A stretch of DNA of 64,000 nt from positions 62,001 to 126,000 of the forward strand of contig JAFRCE010000003.1 of assembly GCA_017404505.1 (NCBI GenBank), given 5' to 3'. This document shows, one piece after another, positions 16,029 to 24,617 of this stretch. The stretch comes from Solobacterium sp. (GTDB lineage Bacteria > Bacillota_I > Bacilli_A > Erysipelotrichales > Erysipelotrichaceae). Both the position numbers and the translations under genes were made by a program. Position 1 is the first letter of the stretch. Each line of letters starts with the position of its first letter. Under the pieces are notes generated by a model. It was not told where the DNA came from. It saw only the letters and a list, made by a program, of their open reading frames with translations, and made no database searches.

Positions 16029-16934
16029 ATGGAAATCATTTCTGTCATTCCGCGCGGTTACTGCCAGGGTGTCGTCCGGGCTATCATGACCGCGAAACGG
16101 ACAGCTGAACAATATCCCGATCAGCCGGTCACCATGCTGGGCATGATCGTCCACAACCGTTTTGTCGTCGAGGAATGCCGCCGGATGGGCATCCGTTTCG
16201 TCGAGAATCCCGCCAAAAGCCGTCTCGAACTGCTCGATGAGATTGAGGAAGGCGTCGTGATCTTCACGGCCCACGGAGTCAGTGACGCAGTCCGCGAAAA
16301 GGCTGCCGCCAAAGGTCTGATCGTGGTGGACGCGACCTGTCCGGATGTCATCCGCACCCACACCATCGTCCGGGAACATGCCGCCCATGGCGACGTTATT
16401 TACATCGGCAAGAAGAATCATCCCGAATCCGAGGGAACCGTCGGACTCAGCAGCCGTGTCCATCTGGTGACTTCCGCTGCTGACGTTGAAAAACTGGACG
16501 GTCTTGAGAACATTCTGATCACCAACCAGACAACCCTGTCTCTGATCGACACCCAGGAGATCATTGACGCCTGTCTTGCCAGATGGCCGGATGCCGTCGT
16601 CTGCAAGGAGATCTGCAATGCCACCCGTGTCCGTCAGGAAGCCGTCATGAATCTGAAAGACACCGACGTGCTGATCGTCGTCGGTGACCCCCGTTCCAAC
16701 AACAGCAATCAGCTGCGGGAAATCGGCAGAAAAGCCGGCATTCCGGAAACCTGCCTGATCGAAAGCGTCCTTTCCCTGAAAGAGGAAATGGTGAAAAATA
16801 AAAACCGCGTTGCCGTAACAAGCGGTTCTTCGACACCGAATTCACTGACCACGCAGATCATAACCTTTCTGCAGGAATATGCCCGTACTGGTCAGTTCAT
16901 ACTTCCCGAAGAAGTCATCAGCACCCTTCTCTGA
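16029..16934 (+). CDS. ispH: 4-hydroxy-3-methylbut-2-enyl diphosphate reductase
   Basis: Last step of the MEP pathway: HMBPP to IPP and DMAPP, with a 4Fe-4S cluster. 301 residues. Cluster Cys residues are C12 (PRGYCQGV), C104 (DATCPDV) and C196 (EICNAT). The substrate-binding His residues lie in IVHNRF and TAHGVSD, and the conserved SNNSNQL-type motif is in PRSNNSNQLREI. The 3' end overlaps the convergent pseudouridine synthase gene by 17 bases. No terminator is seen for either gene there. Confidence 0.96.
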   Translation: MEIISVIPRGYCQGVVRAIMTAKRTAEQYPDQPVTMLGMIVHNRFVVEECRRMGIRFVENPAKSRLELLDEIEEGVVIFTAHGVSDAVREKAAAKGLIVVDATCPDVIRTHTIVREHAAHGDVIYIGKKNHPESEGTVGLSSRVHLVTSAADVEKLDGLENILITNQTTLSLIDTQEIIDACLARWPDAVVCKEICNATRVRQEAVMNLKDTDVLIVVGDPRSNNSNQLREIGRKAGIPETCLIESVLSLKEEMVKNKNRVAVTSGSSTPNSLTTQIITFLQEYARTGQFILPEEVISTLL

Positions 16935-17613
16935 GATCATTGATCTCTTCTTCACTCAGATACCGGTATTCACCTGGAGCGAGATTCTCATCAAGCTTCA
17001 GGTTTTTCATACGCAGACGTTTCAGATAAAGCACTTCATTGCCCAGCGCGGCAAAGATCTGCTTGATCTCATGAAACCTGCCTTCCGTAATAATGATATG
17101 ACAGGTATGATCCTTCACTTCCGTGATCCTTGCCGGTTTATAGGCCTCTTTCTGATAGACAATGCCCTGGCCGGCTTTTTCAATATCCGCCGGACTGAGA
17201 TCGTTTGCGTAACGGACGAAGTATTCCTTTTCAATGCCCTTCTTCGGTGATAAAAGCTCATGAGCCAGCGGTCCGTCATTTGTGATCAGAAGCAGTCCTT
17301 CCGTATCCTTGTCGAGACGGCCGCAGGGAAACAGATCCTTATACGGCTCGGCGATATAATCCATGACGGTTTCGGTATTGCCGCTGGTCGCGCTGATACA
17401 GCCGGCCGGTTTATGCAGCATCAGATAGACATACTTCTGATAGACGATTTCCTCACCCAGAAACGTGATGACATCATTTTCCGGATCAATATGCTGCTCC
17501 GCCCTGACGTCGGTGCTGCCGTTGACACTGACTTCGTGACGGCGGATGCTTTTCTTGACTTCCGAACGGGTGCCGCAGCCATGATCGGCCAGAAACTTAT
17601 CCAGCCGCATCAT
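16918..17613 (-). CDS. 16S rRNA pseudouridine synthase, RsuA family
   Basis: Isomerises a uridine in rRNA (16S U516 in the type member). 231 residues: an N-terminal S4 RNA-binding domain (MMRLDKFLADHGCGTRSEV), then the RsuA/RluB catalytic core with the active-site Asp in CGRLDKDTEGLLLITND, and the C-terminal motif ITEGRFHEIKQIFAALG. The gene overlaps the upstream flippase gene by 17 bases. A small pseudouridine synthase next to a MurJ-like flippase is also seen in Bacillus (ytzG-ytgP). Exact target is inferred. Confidence 0.88.
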   Translation of the reverse strand: MMRLDKFLADHGCGTRSEVKKSIRRHEVSVNGSTDVRAEQHIDPENDVITFLGEEIVYQKYVYLMLHKPAGCISATSGNTETVMDYIAEPYKDLFPCGRLDKDTEGLLLITNDGPLAHELLSPKKGIEKEYFVRYANDLSPADIEKAGQGIVYQKEAYKPARITEVKDHTCHIIITEGRFHEIKQIFAALGNEVLYLKRLRMKNLKLDENLAPGEYRYLSEEEINDLREGC

Positions 17614-19219
17614 TCGACTTCCCCTTCTTTTTACCGAACAGCTGCGTCGGCACTTTCAGCATGCCGGTAACAAACAGATAGACCGGTACGGCAACCGCGT
17701 ACATGGCGAGAAGATGAACTGCGGAAAGCAGCCGGCTGGCATGCAGACCGTCAAGTCCGAAGAACTTGAAGATCGCGAAGACCCCGTTCATGCACAGACA
17801 CGCGGCAAGCATCTTGCCCATCTGCAGAAACAGCCGCTGGTAGGATACATTGAAAACGTTATAGACCCGGCTCAATGACAGGAACAGAATTGTGAAGACA
17901 GCCAGGATCGTCGATGCCATGGCACCGGCATAACCCATATAACTCAGCAGGAACCAGAACGTCGCGATCTTCACGATCAGACCGATGACGGTATAAAAGA
18001 CACTGTTCTGATTGAAGCGCAGTGTGATCATCAGCCAGGATGAAATCATTGCCATGGCAACTGCCGCACCTTCCGCGATGGCCCACCAGAGAACAGCCGC
18101 GCCTGTTTCCGCCGCTGTTTTGCCGTACAGAACATAATAGAACTGCGGGGCAAGTATGCCGATCGTAAACAGCATCGGTATGGCCGCATAGAAGAACCGT
18201 CCGAAGATGCGTTCCACACCGCGATCGATCAGTGCCTCGCTGCGGCGCTCCACGCCTTCGGCGATCTGTGGAATCTGTGACGAAGATAGCCAGCAGGCAA
18301 ACAGTACGGGGATTTCGGCGATCCAGGCACTGTGGACCTGCAGCTGATGATAGATCTGCAGGGCGTCTTTTGCCTCCATGCCGGCCGCCTGAGTGGCAGG
18401 CAGAAAGAAGACCGTGTTGATCAGCAGAATGCAGCCGTTCAGAATTGCCACCGTGAAACCGGGCATGGTAAAGGCGAACAGCTCACCGATCGCCTTTTTC
18501 TTTTTGACCTGCGGCAGAAGCTGGGCTTTCGCCATCGCTTCGATACGCGGATATTTCAGCCGGTCAAAGAGAACATAGAAACCGATCGTTATCAGCAGTG
18601 CCAGAACAGCGCCGCCGACGATCAGATACAGCATGATTCCCTTCGCATCACGGTGGAACCAGATATAGGCAAGGCTGCCGGCGGAACACAGCGCGCTGAG
18701 CAGGCCGTTGATCCATTGCGACCTTTCATCCACGGTGATTTCGTTCATACCCTGATAGAAGCCGCGGTACAGATACAGAACCGCGAACAGCAGGATAAAT
18801 CCTGCCACGGCATATAACACGTTGCGGACCGCTGCCAGGGAAGCCGCATCGCCTGCCCCGCCGAGGATCAAAGCGGCAAGCGACTGACTGCCAAAGGCAA
18901 GGGCGACCGCCAGCACGCACGCGAAGATCATCATGGCGATCGAAGTAAACAGTCTGAGATGCAGGACGGTCTTGTAATCATTGCGGCTGGTGTAGTTCGC
19001 ACACAGAGCCATCAGGCCAAACGGCAGCGAAGCCGCGAAGGTCCGGCTCACGAAAATCAGAAAAGCATGCAGCACGGCCAGACCGCTGAGCTGGGCGGAA
19101 TCCGCCAGCATCACATAGGGAATGCAGAGGATCAGACCGGAAACAGTCGCAAGAAAAATACCTGTCGTACAGGACAGAGCACCGACTGTAAAAACAGATG
19201 ACTTCCTGCGCCTGGCCAT
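17597..19219 (-). CDS. MurJ/YtgP-like lipid-linked oligosaccharide flippase
   Basis: 540-residue MOP-superfamily membrane protein with about 14 membrane segments and a basic cytoplasmic start (ARRRKSS). The first half carries the PST/MurJ-like pattern (ASLPFGLMALCANYTSRNDY; YRGFYQGMNEI in the loop near residue 150). Best guess is lipid II flipping for peptidoglycan assembly, as for Bacillus YtgP/MurJ; export of another lipid-linked saccharide cannot be excluded. It shares one base with the lipoprotein gene upstream and overlaps the pseudouridine synthase gene downstream, forming a three-gene unit. Confidence 0.83.
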   Translation of the reverse strand: MARRRKSSVFTVGALSCTTGIFLATVSGLILCIPYVMLADSAQLSGLAVLHAFLIFVSRTFAASLPFGLMALCANYTSRNDYKTVLHLRLFTSIAMMIFACVLAVALAFGSQSLAALILGGAGDAASLAAVRNVLYAVAGFILLFAVLYLYRGFYQGMNEITVDERSQWINGLLSALCSAGSLAYIWFHRDAKGIMLYLIVGGAVLALLITIGFYVLFDRLKYPRIEAMAKAQLLPQVKKKKAIGELFAFTMPGFTVAILNGCILLINTVFFLPATQAAGMEAKDALQIYHQLQVHSAWIAEIPVLFACWLSSSQIPQIAEGVERRSEALIDRGVERIFGRFFYAAIPMLFTIGILAPQFYYVLYGKTAAETGAAVLWWAIAEGAAVAMAMISSWLMITLRFNQNSVFYTVIGLIVKIATFWFLLSYMGYAGAMASTILAVFTILFLSLSRVYNVFNVSYQRLFLQMGKMLAACLCMNGVFAIFKFFGLDGLHASRLLSAVHLLAMYAVAVPVYLFVTGMLKVPTQLFGKKKGKSNDAAG

Positions 19220-19785
19220 CAGTCATCCCCGCTTTCTGTCTGTTCGTCCGTCTGTTCCTCTGTCTTTTCATCCGGAACATACGGATCTTCCTCATAATTG
19301 AGAGAAAGCTCGATAAACTCACGGTTCACCGTTTTGCGGCTGCGGTCCTTCCATTCCACGAGAACCCGCAGATTGACATGATCCTGGCCGCATTCGCCAT
19401 TCAGCATTATACCTTTCACGTAGCCGTTGTCTTTGTTGACCTGGTTCGGGATCATATTGATGGCATCGCCGAAAATACCGGAGGACGGCATCATCTTCCC
19501 GCTGGTCGAATATTCCATGCCGTTTTCCACAGCCAGCACGACAACGTCTGTCATAGCCACTTTCGGCTCGTCGACAAAGACGTAATACCGGTAGGTTCCG
19601 TCCGGCATTTCGCTCATGGCACCGCTGACGGAATAGTAGCGGCTCATCGGAACAAAGCGTGTCGCTTCGGCCAGAGAACGGCAGTAAGCTTCATATTTGA
19701 TCATATATGTATCTTCTTCCGAGCTTCTGCGGCAGCCGCCGAGAACGGACAGGCACAGAGCCAGAATGATCAGAATTTTGCGCAT
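19219..19785 (-). CDS. Small secreted lipoprotein, function unknown
   Basis: 188 residues with a lipobox (ILALCLSVLGGC, lipid-modified Cys18). The mature part is a mixed alpha/beta domain with a repeated pattern of short strands (DGTYRYYVFVDEPKVAM, VNLRVLVEWKDRSR) and an acidic Glu/Thr/Gln tail (TEEQTDEQTESGDD). First gene of the unit with the MurJ-like flippase and a pseudouridine synthase, behind an extended -10 promoter. Context hints at the cell envelope; no family was recognised. Confidence 0.7.
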   Translation of the reverse strand: MRKILIILALCLSVLGGCRRSSEEDTYMIKYEAYCRSLAEATRFVPMSRYYSVSGAMSEMPDGTYRYYVFVDEPKVAMTDVVVLAVENGMEYSTSGKMMPSSGIFGDAINMIPNQVNKDNGYVKGIMLNGECGQDHVNLRVLVEWKDRSRKTVNREFIELSLNYEEDPYVPDEKTEEQTDEQTESGDD

Positions 19786-19801
19786 AGAGTACCTCGAAAG
19801 G

Positions 19802-19810
19802 ATTATATCA
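19802..19810 (-). promoter_or_regulatory. Extended -10 promoter of the lipoprotein/flippase operon
   Basis: Minus strand TGATATAAT, the same extended -10 word as upstream of the cmk operon; the -35 is poor. Confidence 0.5.
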
Positions 19811-19853
19811 CAGTTGCCTGCCTCCCACTCAGAAAACCTAAGCAGCCGCCATG

Positions 19854-19877
19854 AGAAAAAGAGGCTTGCGCCTCTTT
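19854..19877 (-). terminator. Terminator after tyrS
   Basis: Minus strand AAAGAGGC-GCAA-GCCTCTTTTTC: 8-bp stem, tetraloop, T-run. Confidence 0.9.
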
Positions 19878-19885
19878 CAGATGTT

Positions 19886-21121
19886 TCAGATCAGACCGAT
19901 ATACTGTTTCTTCTTGCCTTTGCGGATAATGAAGACGCGGCCGTCGATTGCCTTGGAACTGTCCATGACTTCATTTTCGTCGGAATGTCTTTCGTTATTG
20001 ATACTGATGGCACCGGCCGCCAGCATTTCTCTTGCCTCGCGGCGGCTGGAACAGATCTTGTTGTTGACCAGCAGATCGATCAGTGTCTGCCCTTCTTCCA
20101 CTTTGACATTCGGCACCTGCTTTGCCGTGAGCAGAATGTCGTCAGCACTCAGACCCTGCAGGTCGCCGCCGAACAGCGCTTCCGAGATCTGCACTGCCTT
20201 GCGGTATTCCTCTTCACCATGCAGACCGGTGATGATGTCCCTGGCCAGCGCCTTATGGGCGATCCGCAGATGCGGTGCCTCATTGTGCTTCTTTTCAATT
20301 TCCATGATCTCTTCCGGCGTCAGGAACGTCAGTTTCTTCAGGTAGTCGATGATCATCGAATCTTCGAGGTTGATCAGATACTGATACATCTCGTAGGAAC
20401 TTGTCTTGTTCTTATCCAGCCACAGAGCATTGCCTTCCGTCTTGCCGAACTTCTTGCCGGTGGAATCGGTAACCAGCGGCATGACCATGCCGTACGCTGT
20501 CTTGTCGAGCTTTTTGCGGATCAGCTCGATACCGCTCGTGATATTGCCCCACTGGTCACTGCCGGCCACCTGCAGCGTGCAGTTCCGGTTTTCAAACAGC
20601 CACAGGAAGTCCAGTGCCTGCAGGATCATGTAACTGAATTCGGCATAGGTGATGCCGCTTTCCATACGCGACTTGACCTTGTCTTTCGCCAGCATGTAAT
20701 TGACGTTGAAGTATTTGCCGTAGTCACGCAGGAAGTCGATGACATTGATGTCTTTGGTCCAGTCGTAGTTGTTGACGACTTCGAAGCCAAAGATCTCCTC
20801 CGCCTGCTTTTTCAGACCTTCGATGTTCTTCGCGACTTCCTCGTAGGTGATCATCGGTCTTTCCGCGTCCGGTTTGGGATCGCCGATCAGACCGGTCGCG
20901 CCGCCGACCAGCAGCAGCGGATGGTGTCCATGCTGAGCCAGACGCTTGGAAATCAGAAACGAAGAATAGTGACCGATATGCATGGAGTCAGCTGTCGGGT
21001 CGGTGCCGATGTAGAAAGTCAGCCCGCCTTCGTTCAGTTTGTCGATCAGCTCCGGACTGGAAATATCCTGCACCAGTCCGCGCCAGACAAGTTCATCATA
21101 GAAAGTCATTTTTTCACTCAT
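19886..21121 (-). CDS. tyrS: Tyrosyl-tRNA synthetase
   Basis: Class I synthetase charging tRNA-Tyr. 411 residues from the preferred ATG at 21121 (SD GGGGAG, 7 bases away); the frame is open 15 codons upstream, into the leader terminator. HIGH-like motif TADSMHIGHYSSFL near residue 40-50, Tyr-binding YMILQALDF, KMSKS-like motif KKFGKTEGNALWL near residue 230, and a C-terminal S4 domain (LIDLLVNNKICSSRREAREML). It is controlled by a Tyr T-box leader and lies after ccpA as in several Firmicutes. Confidence 0.97.
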   Translation of the reverse strand: MSEKMTFYDELVWRGLVQDISSPELIDKLNEGGLTFYIGTDPTADSMHIGHYSSFLISKRLAQHGHHPLLLVGGATGLIGDPKPDAERPMITYEEVAKNIEGLKKQAEEIFGFEVVNNYDWTKDINVIDFLRDYGKYFNVNYMLAKDKVKSRMESGITYAEFSYMILQALDFLWLFENRNCTLQVAGSDQWGNITSGIELIRKKLDKTAYGMVMPLVTDSTGKKFGKTEGNALWLDKNKTSSYEMYQYLINLEDSMIIDYLKKLTFLTPEEIMEIEKKHNEAPHLRIAHKALARDIITGLHGEEEYRKAVQISEALFGGDLQGLSADDILLTAKQVPNVKVEEGQTLIDLLVNNKICSSRREAREMLAAGAISINNERHSDENEVMDSSKAIDGRVFIIRKGKKKQYIGLI

Positions 21122-21136
21122 TGTTTTTCTCCCCGG

Positions 21137-21371
21137 ACGCGATAGAAAAAGCGTCCTTATTATCATCTAAGGACGCCTGAAGCGCGGTACCACCTTAGTT
21201 TATATCCAGCGGATATACCCTCATCTATGCCTTTAACGCAGGCGCGCACGTCCGGTCTTTTGAGGCCGGAAGCTCCCAGGTGTATTCACTGACCGACCGC
21301 CCGTTCCCTTTCACCAGCCGGGACGTCTCTATCGCGTTTGATACGGTCAATTACTTATCCTGTTCATCGCC
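21137..21371 (-). ncRNA. T-box leader of tyrS (specifier UAC, Tyr)
   Basis: Minus strand carries the T-box AAGGTGGTACCGCG (21183-21196), then the intrinsic terminator GCGTCCTTA...TAAGGACGC with a T-run (21146-21176). Upstream, the stem I region contains GTGAATACAC, placing a UAC tyrosine codon at 21282-21284 in a fitting specifier context. Uncharged tRNA-Tyr should pair with it and turn on readthrough. Confidence 0.95.
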
Positions 21372-21377
21372 AGATTG

Positions 21378-21406
21378 ATTTTATAGTGCTTTGCCGGCAA
21401 AGTCAA
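21378..21406 (-). promoter_or_regulatory. tyrS leader promoter
   Basis: Minus strand TTGACT, 17-base spacer, TAAAAT. The -35 overlaps the last bases of the ccpA-like gene. Confidence 0.7.
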
Positions 21407-22395
21407 TTATTGGTTGTCTGCCGCGGTGTGAACAGATAGCTCAGTTCGATCATCTTGTCCGATTCGGAATCGTTCTGCAGCATCTTCGTCATGACCCGCA
21501 TCGAGACAGCGCCAAGATCATACGCCGGAATCGAGAAACTGGAAATCTGCGGACGCATCATGGAATTGTATTTTGTGTCGATGACACAGACGATTTCCAT
21601 TTCTTCCGGAACCTTGATGCCGTTTTCCCGGGCGGCATTGACGGCAGCCATTGCCTGGGAATCCCGGTTGGCGATCAGAACGTCATATTTATGTTCTTTC
21701 ATCCAGCTGCTCAGGAAGGAATAACTGGTGCGGTTTTCGGAAGGAATCTCCAGGAAACCGCTGAACTTCTTGCCCTTCGCCGCGAATGCCTTTTCCGCAC
21801 CGGCTACCATGGCCTTGGAGAAGTAGACGTTCTTGCGGTCCTCGAGGATCGCGATATTGTCTTTCTTTTCTTCCAGGTACTTGGTGGAAAGCTCATAGAT
21901 CGCTTTTTCGATGTCGATGTAAACACTGCAGATGTTGTCACCTTTGATCTTGTTGCCGATCACAACGATCGGAATATTGTAGCGGGAAAGTTCTTCGATC
22001 TCCGGTGCCGACTGCTTGTTGTTATAAAGGATCACGCCGTCAACATGTGATTTGATGATCTCTTCGATCACCGAGCCAAGATCGGTAATGCCGGCAGTGA
22101 TCGTATGCAGCATAATGTTGTAATTATAGATCTTCGCCACGTCGATCAGACCGTTGATGATCTGGCCGGTATAGGTAAAACTTGCCTCCGGCACGATCAG
22201 CCCGATCGTCGTGCTTTTCTGAAGCGCGAGCCCCTGAGCTATTGCATTCGGTTTGTAGCCAAGCTTGTCTACCGCAGCCTGGACTTTTTCTCTGGTCGGA
22301 CCTTTTACTACATTTGAACCGTTGATAACCCGGGAAACCGTAGCCAGGGAAACCCCGGCCTCTTTGGCGACATCATATATCGTCACTCTTTTCAT
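21403..22395 (-). CDS. ccpA: LacI-family catabolite control protein CcpA-like
   Basis: 330-residue LacI/GalR regulator. N-terminal HTH (TIYDVAKEAGVSLATVSRVI) and hinge helix (YKPNAIAQGLA) at residues 4-56, followed by a periplasmic-binding-like effector core (TTIGLIVPEASFTYTGQI onward) with the dimer/HPr-contact region unresolved by eye. Assignment as CcpA rests on the neighbours: ytxG-like and ytxH-like genes upstream and tyrS downstream, as around ccpA in Bacillus, plus a cre-like site before the operon. It could instead be another LacI paralogue. Confidence 0.8.
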   Translation of the reverse strand: MKRVTIYDVAKEAGVSLATVSRVINGSNVVKGPTREKVQAAVDKLGYKPNAIAQGLALQKSTTIGLIVPEASFTYTGQIINGLIDVAKIYNYNIMLHTITAGITDLGSVIEEIIKSHVDGVILYNNKQSAPEIEELSRYNIPIVVIGNKIKGDNICSVYIDIEKAIYELSTKYLEEKKDNIAILEDRKNVYFSKAMVAGAEKAFAAKGKKFSGFLEIPSENRTSYSFLSSWMKEHKYDVLIANRDSQAMAAVNAARENGIKVPEEMEIVCVIDTKYNSMMRPQISSFSIPAYDLGAVSMRVMTKMLQNDSESDKMIELSYLFTPRQTTNN

Positions 22396-22412
22396 AATCC
22401 GTTTCTCCGTTC

Positions 22413-23129
22413 TTATTCGCTGTCGTCTTTATGTTCTGTTTCAGCTGTTTCCTTACTGTCCTCTTCACTCTTTGAAGTATCTTCATCATCGAGATTCAGC
22501 AGATCGCTGACAGTATCGACTACCTTGTTTGTGACATCGGCGGCTGTCGTGCGGATATTGGCAATCGTTTCCTGCACTTCCGGCTTATTCATGAACGTGT
22601 CGACGTTCTGAACGACCGGCTTGACTGCTTCGCTGAACGAATCCGCTGCGCCTTTGATCGTTTCCGCGGTCTTGCGGGAAACTTCCTGCACTTTCGGATC
22701 AGCGGTGAATTCGTCCCATTTGTTCTTGGCAGCCGTAACCGCCTTGACAGCGTTGGCGCGGATAAAATCAAGGGTCTTTTTGAGATCCGGATTATTCATG
22801 ACTTCTTCGGCTTTTTCCTTGATGGTATCGATGGATTCATCCAGTGTCTGACGGGCATTGTCTTTGAATTCTTCCGCCTTTTCACCGAGTTCTTCCACCT
22901 TGTTGCTGATTTCTTCGACCTTCTCTTCGATTTCATCACCCAGTGACGTATCTTCCGCAGGTTCCGTTTTTTCTTCCGCTGCCGGCTCTTCAGCCGCGTT
23001 CTTTTCGGAAAGTTCCTGAATCTTGCGCTTCAGTTCTTCGACTGTTTTTTCAATGGATTCAATTGGTTCGGTACCGTCTTCAAATGCCGGCTTTTCCTCT
23101 TCGGGAGTTACCTTGTTTTCTTCACTCAT
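22413..23129 (-). CDS. YtxH-like amphipathic-helix protein
   Basis: 238 residues, almost wholly charged amphipathic helix. It has an acidic start (MSEENKVTPEEEKP), then long heptad-like stretches (VEELGEKAEEFKDNARQTLDE; KPEVQETIANIRTTAADVTN) resembling apolipoprotein/YtxH-type repeats, and an acidic tail. Unlike typical YtxH it has no N-terminal membrane segment. The frame is open 24 codons upstream, but the ATG at 23129 has the SD GAGGAG seven bases before it and overlaps the upstream gene by 8 bases. It is in the middle of the ytxG-like/ytxH-like/ccpA unit. Function unknown; stress or envelope role is only a family-level guess. Confidence 0.7.
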   Translation of the reverse strand: MSEENKVTPEEEKPAFEDGTEPIESIEKTVEELKRKIQELSEKNAAEEPAAEEKTEPAEDTSLGDEIEEKVEEISNKVEELGEKAEEFKDNARQTLDESIDTIKEKAEEVMNNPDLKKTLDFIRANAVKAVTAAKNKWDEFTADPKVQEVSRKTAETIKGAADSFSEAVKPVVQNVDTFMNKPEVQETIANIRTTAADVTNKVVDTVSDLLNLDDEDTSKSEEDSKETAETEHKDDSE

Positions 23130-23517
23130 CTGTGTTCTCCTCTGTCGCTTCTTCAACGATTTCAGCAGCACCGTTTTTGATTTCATTGATTTTTTCTTCA
23201 ACAGTGCTCTTCAGATTGTCAATGTTCTCAGTTGCAAAATCTGCAGCTTTTCCGAACGCTTCGGCTGTTTTATCGTGAACTTTGTCAAGTGTGTGAGAGT
23301 ATTTGACGACCGTATCCAGCGGAGCCTGTACTTTTTCCATGCTCTCGTCGACCTTCTTCAGCGTCGGATCAAGATTTTTAACGGTTGTCGTCAGCTCATC
23401 AGTCAGCTTGCCAAGTTTACTGAGCAGAATGGCCAAAAACAATAATGCGAGCGCTCCGAGAATCGGCAGCAATGCCTGACATACATCTCTCAGAGCAATC
23501 AGTAAAGAATCTAACAT
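23122..23517 (-). CDS. DUF948 (YtxG-like) membrane protein
   Basis: 131 residues. One hydrophobic N-terminal segment (LLPILGALALLFLAILL, residues 15-31) followed by a coiled-coil-prone region (LTDELTTTVKNLDPTLKKV) and a helical acidic end. This is the layout of DUF948 proteins such as YtxG. First gene of the operon that ends in ccpA, with a good promoter and a cre-like site upstream. Confidence 0.78.
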   Translation of the reverse strand: MLDSLLIALRDVCQALLPILGALALLFLAILLSKLGKLTDELTTTVKNLDPTLKKVDESMEKVQAPLDTVVKYSHTLDKVHDKTAEAFGKAADFATENIDNLKSTVEEKINEIKNGAAEIVEEATEENTDE

Positions 23518-23558
23518 ATGCGTCTCCTTATTTATGTAATACCTTTTGATTTATAGAA

Positions 23559-23587
23559 ATTATACTTTGAAATGAAAACATTTTCAA
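23559..23587 (-). promoter_or_regulatory. Promoter of the ytxG-like/ccpA operon
   Basis: Minus strand TTGAAA, 17-base spacer, perfect TATAAT, 41 bases before the first ATG. Confidence 0.8.
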
Positions 23588-23594
23588 CAGAGCG

Positions 23595-23608
23595 TGATAG
23601 CGCTTTCG
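23595..23608. promoter_or_regulatory. cre-like site (CcpA binding)
   Basis: TGATAGCGCTTTCG matches TGWNANCGNTNWCA at all but the last base. It sits 8 bases upstream of the -35 of the operon that contains the ccpA-like gene, so autoregulation is plausible. Confidence 0.5.
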
Positions 23609-23671
23609 AAAATCCCCGGGTATCCTGACTTTCCCGCTTCACTGTCAGAGACAGCCGCCAGTACAGGCAAT

Positions 23672-23698
23672 AAAAAAACAGACAGAATTCTGTCTGTC
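23672..23698 (-). terminator. Terminator after the HAD phosphatase gene
   Basis: Perfect palindrome ACAGACAGAATTCTGTCTGT followed on the minus strand by T7. Confidence 0.9.
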
Positions 23699-23705
23699 AT
23701 CCGGA

Positions 23706-24494
23706 TCAGTCCGTCACTTTTTCGAAAAGTCCGAGGCTTTCACAGGCATGCCAGATGCCGTCGTCATCCACGTCTTTCGTAATGAAATCGGCTCTCGCTT
23801 TGATTTCGTCACAGGCATTTCCCATGGCAACGCAGGTCCACTCATCCAGGAACATCGACAGGTCGTTCTTCGCGTCGCCGAAAACGATCACGTCAGCCGG
23901 ATCGCCGTTGAAATGCTGAAGGATCTGCCGGATACCGAATGCCTTGTCACAGGGTTCCACGAACAGATATTCTTTATGGAAGCGGCACCATGGCAGTTCC
24001 TTCAGCGTTTCCAGTTTTTCCTCTGCCGGATAATAACATCCGACATAGGCTTTATAGAGGACCGGATAGTCATTGGGATCCAGTCCTTCGACGGCCTGAG
24101 TCTTCATATAGACGTCATGCGTGAATTCATAGAATTTCTCATCCGGCGCATAGCGGGTATCGCTGTTTTCCGGCTGAATGGCCCAGAGGTATCCCTTCTC
24201 TCTGCATTCATTGACCAGGGCGATGACCTTCTGCCGGTCAAGCGGTGTGATACCGAGCAGCTGATCGTTGATCGTGACGCCGTAGCCGCCGTCGGAAACC
24301 ATGTTGTGAAATCCGAGTTCCTGCATGATATCGACCGCCAGTGCCTGCGCCCTGCCGGTGCAGACCGCCAGAAAATGACCTGCCGCTTCCAGTTTCTGAA
24401 GGGCTTCCTTTGTGGATTCCGGGATATAGGTTTTGCCGTAGCCGCCGGCCGCAAGGGTTCCGTCAATATCAAAAAACAGGTATTTCTTTTTCAT
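23706..24494 (-). CDS. HAD-superfamily (Cof/IIB) phosphatase
   Basis: 262 residues. Motif I FFDIDGTLA at residues 6-14, motif II in AVCTGRAQA, and motif III/IV in VIVFGDAKNDLSMF: a Cof-type (class IIB cap) sugar-phosphate or flavin-phosphate phosphatase. The frame is open 37 codons upstream, but AAGGAGAGGATC directly precedes the ATG at 24494 and homologous proteins start at this point. Single gene between two terminators. Substrate not predictable. Confidence 0.9.
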   Translation of the reverse strand: MKKKYLFFDIDGTLAAGGYGKTYIPESTKEALQKLEAAGHFLAVCTGRAQALAVDIMQELGFHNMVSDGGYGVTINDQLLGITPLDRQKVIALVNECREKGYLWAIQPENSDTRYAPDEKFYEFTHDVYMKTQAVEGLDPNDYPVLYKAYVGCYYPAEEKLETLKELPWCRFHKEYLFVEPCDKAFGIRQILQHFNGDPADVIVFGDAKNDLSMFLDEWTCVAMGNACDEIKARADFITKDVDDDGIWHACESLGLFEKVTD

Positions 24495-24577
24495 GATCCT
24501 CTCCTTGTTCAGCAGTTTCAGTTTAACAGGAATCACCTGCAAATCCCACGGAAACAGGTCCTGTATTCTTGCCGGAT

Positions 24578-24609
24578 GAAAAAAGACATGTCCTTTTGTG
24601 AACATGTCT
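24578..24609 (-). terminator. Terminator after the proline-rich protein gene
   Basis: Minus strand AGACATGT, 10-base loop, ACATGTCT then T5. Confidence 0.85.
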
Positions 24610-24617
24610 CTGTCAGA

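Noticed and set aside
19697..21145. Plus-strand open frame of 482 codons opposite tyrS
   Set aside because: Antisense shadow running through the tyrS terminator into tyrS; no initiation signals.
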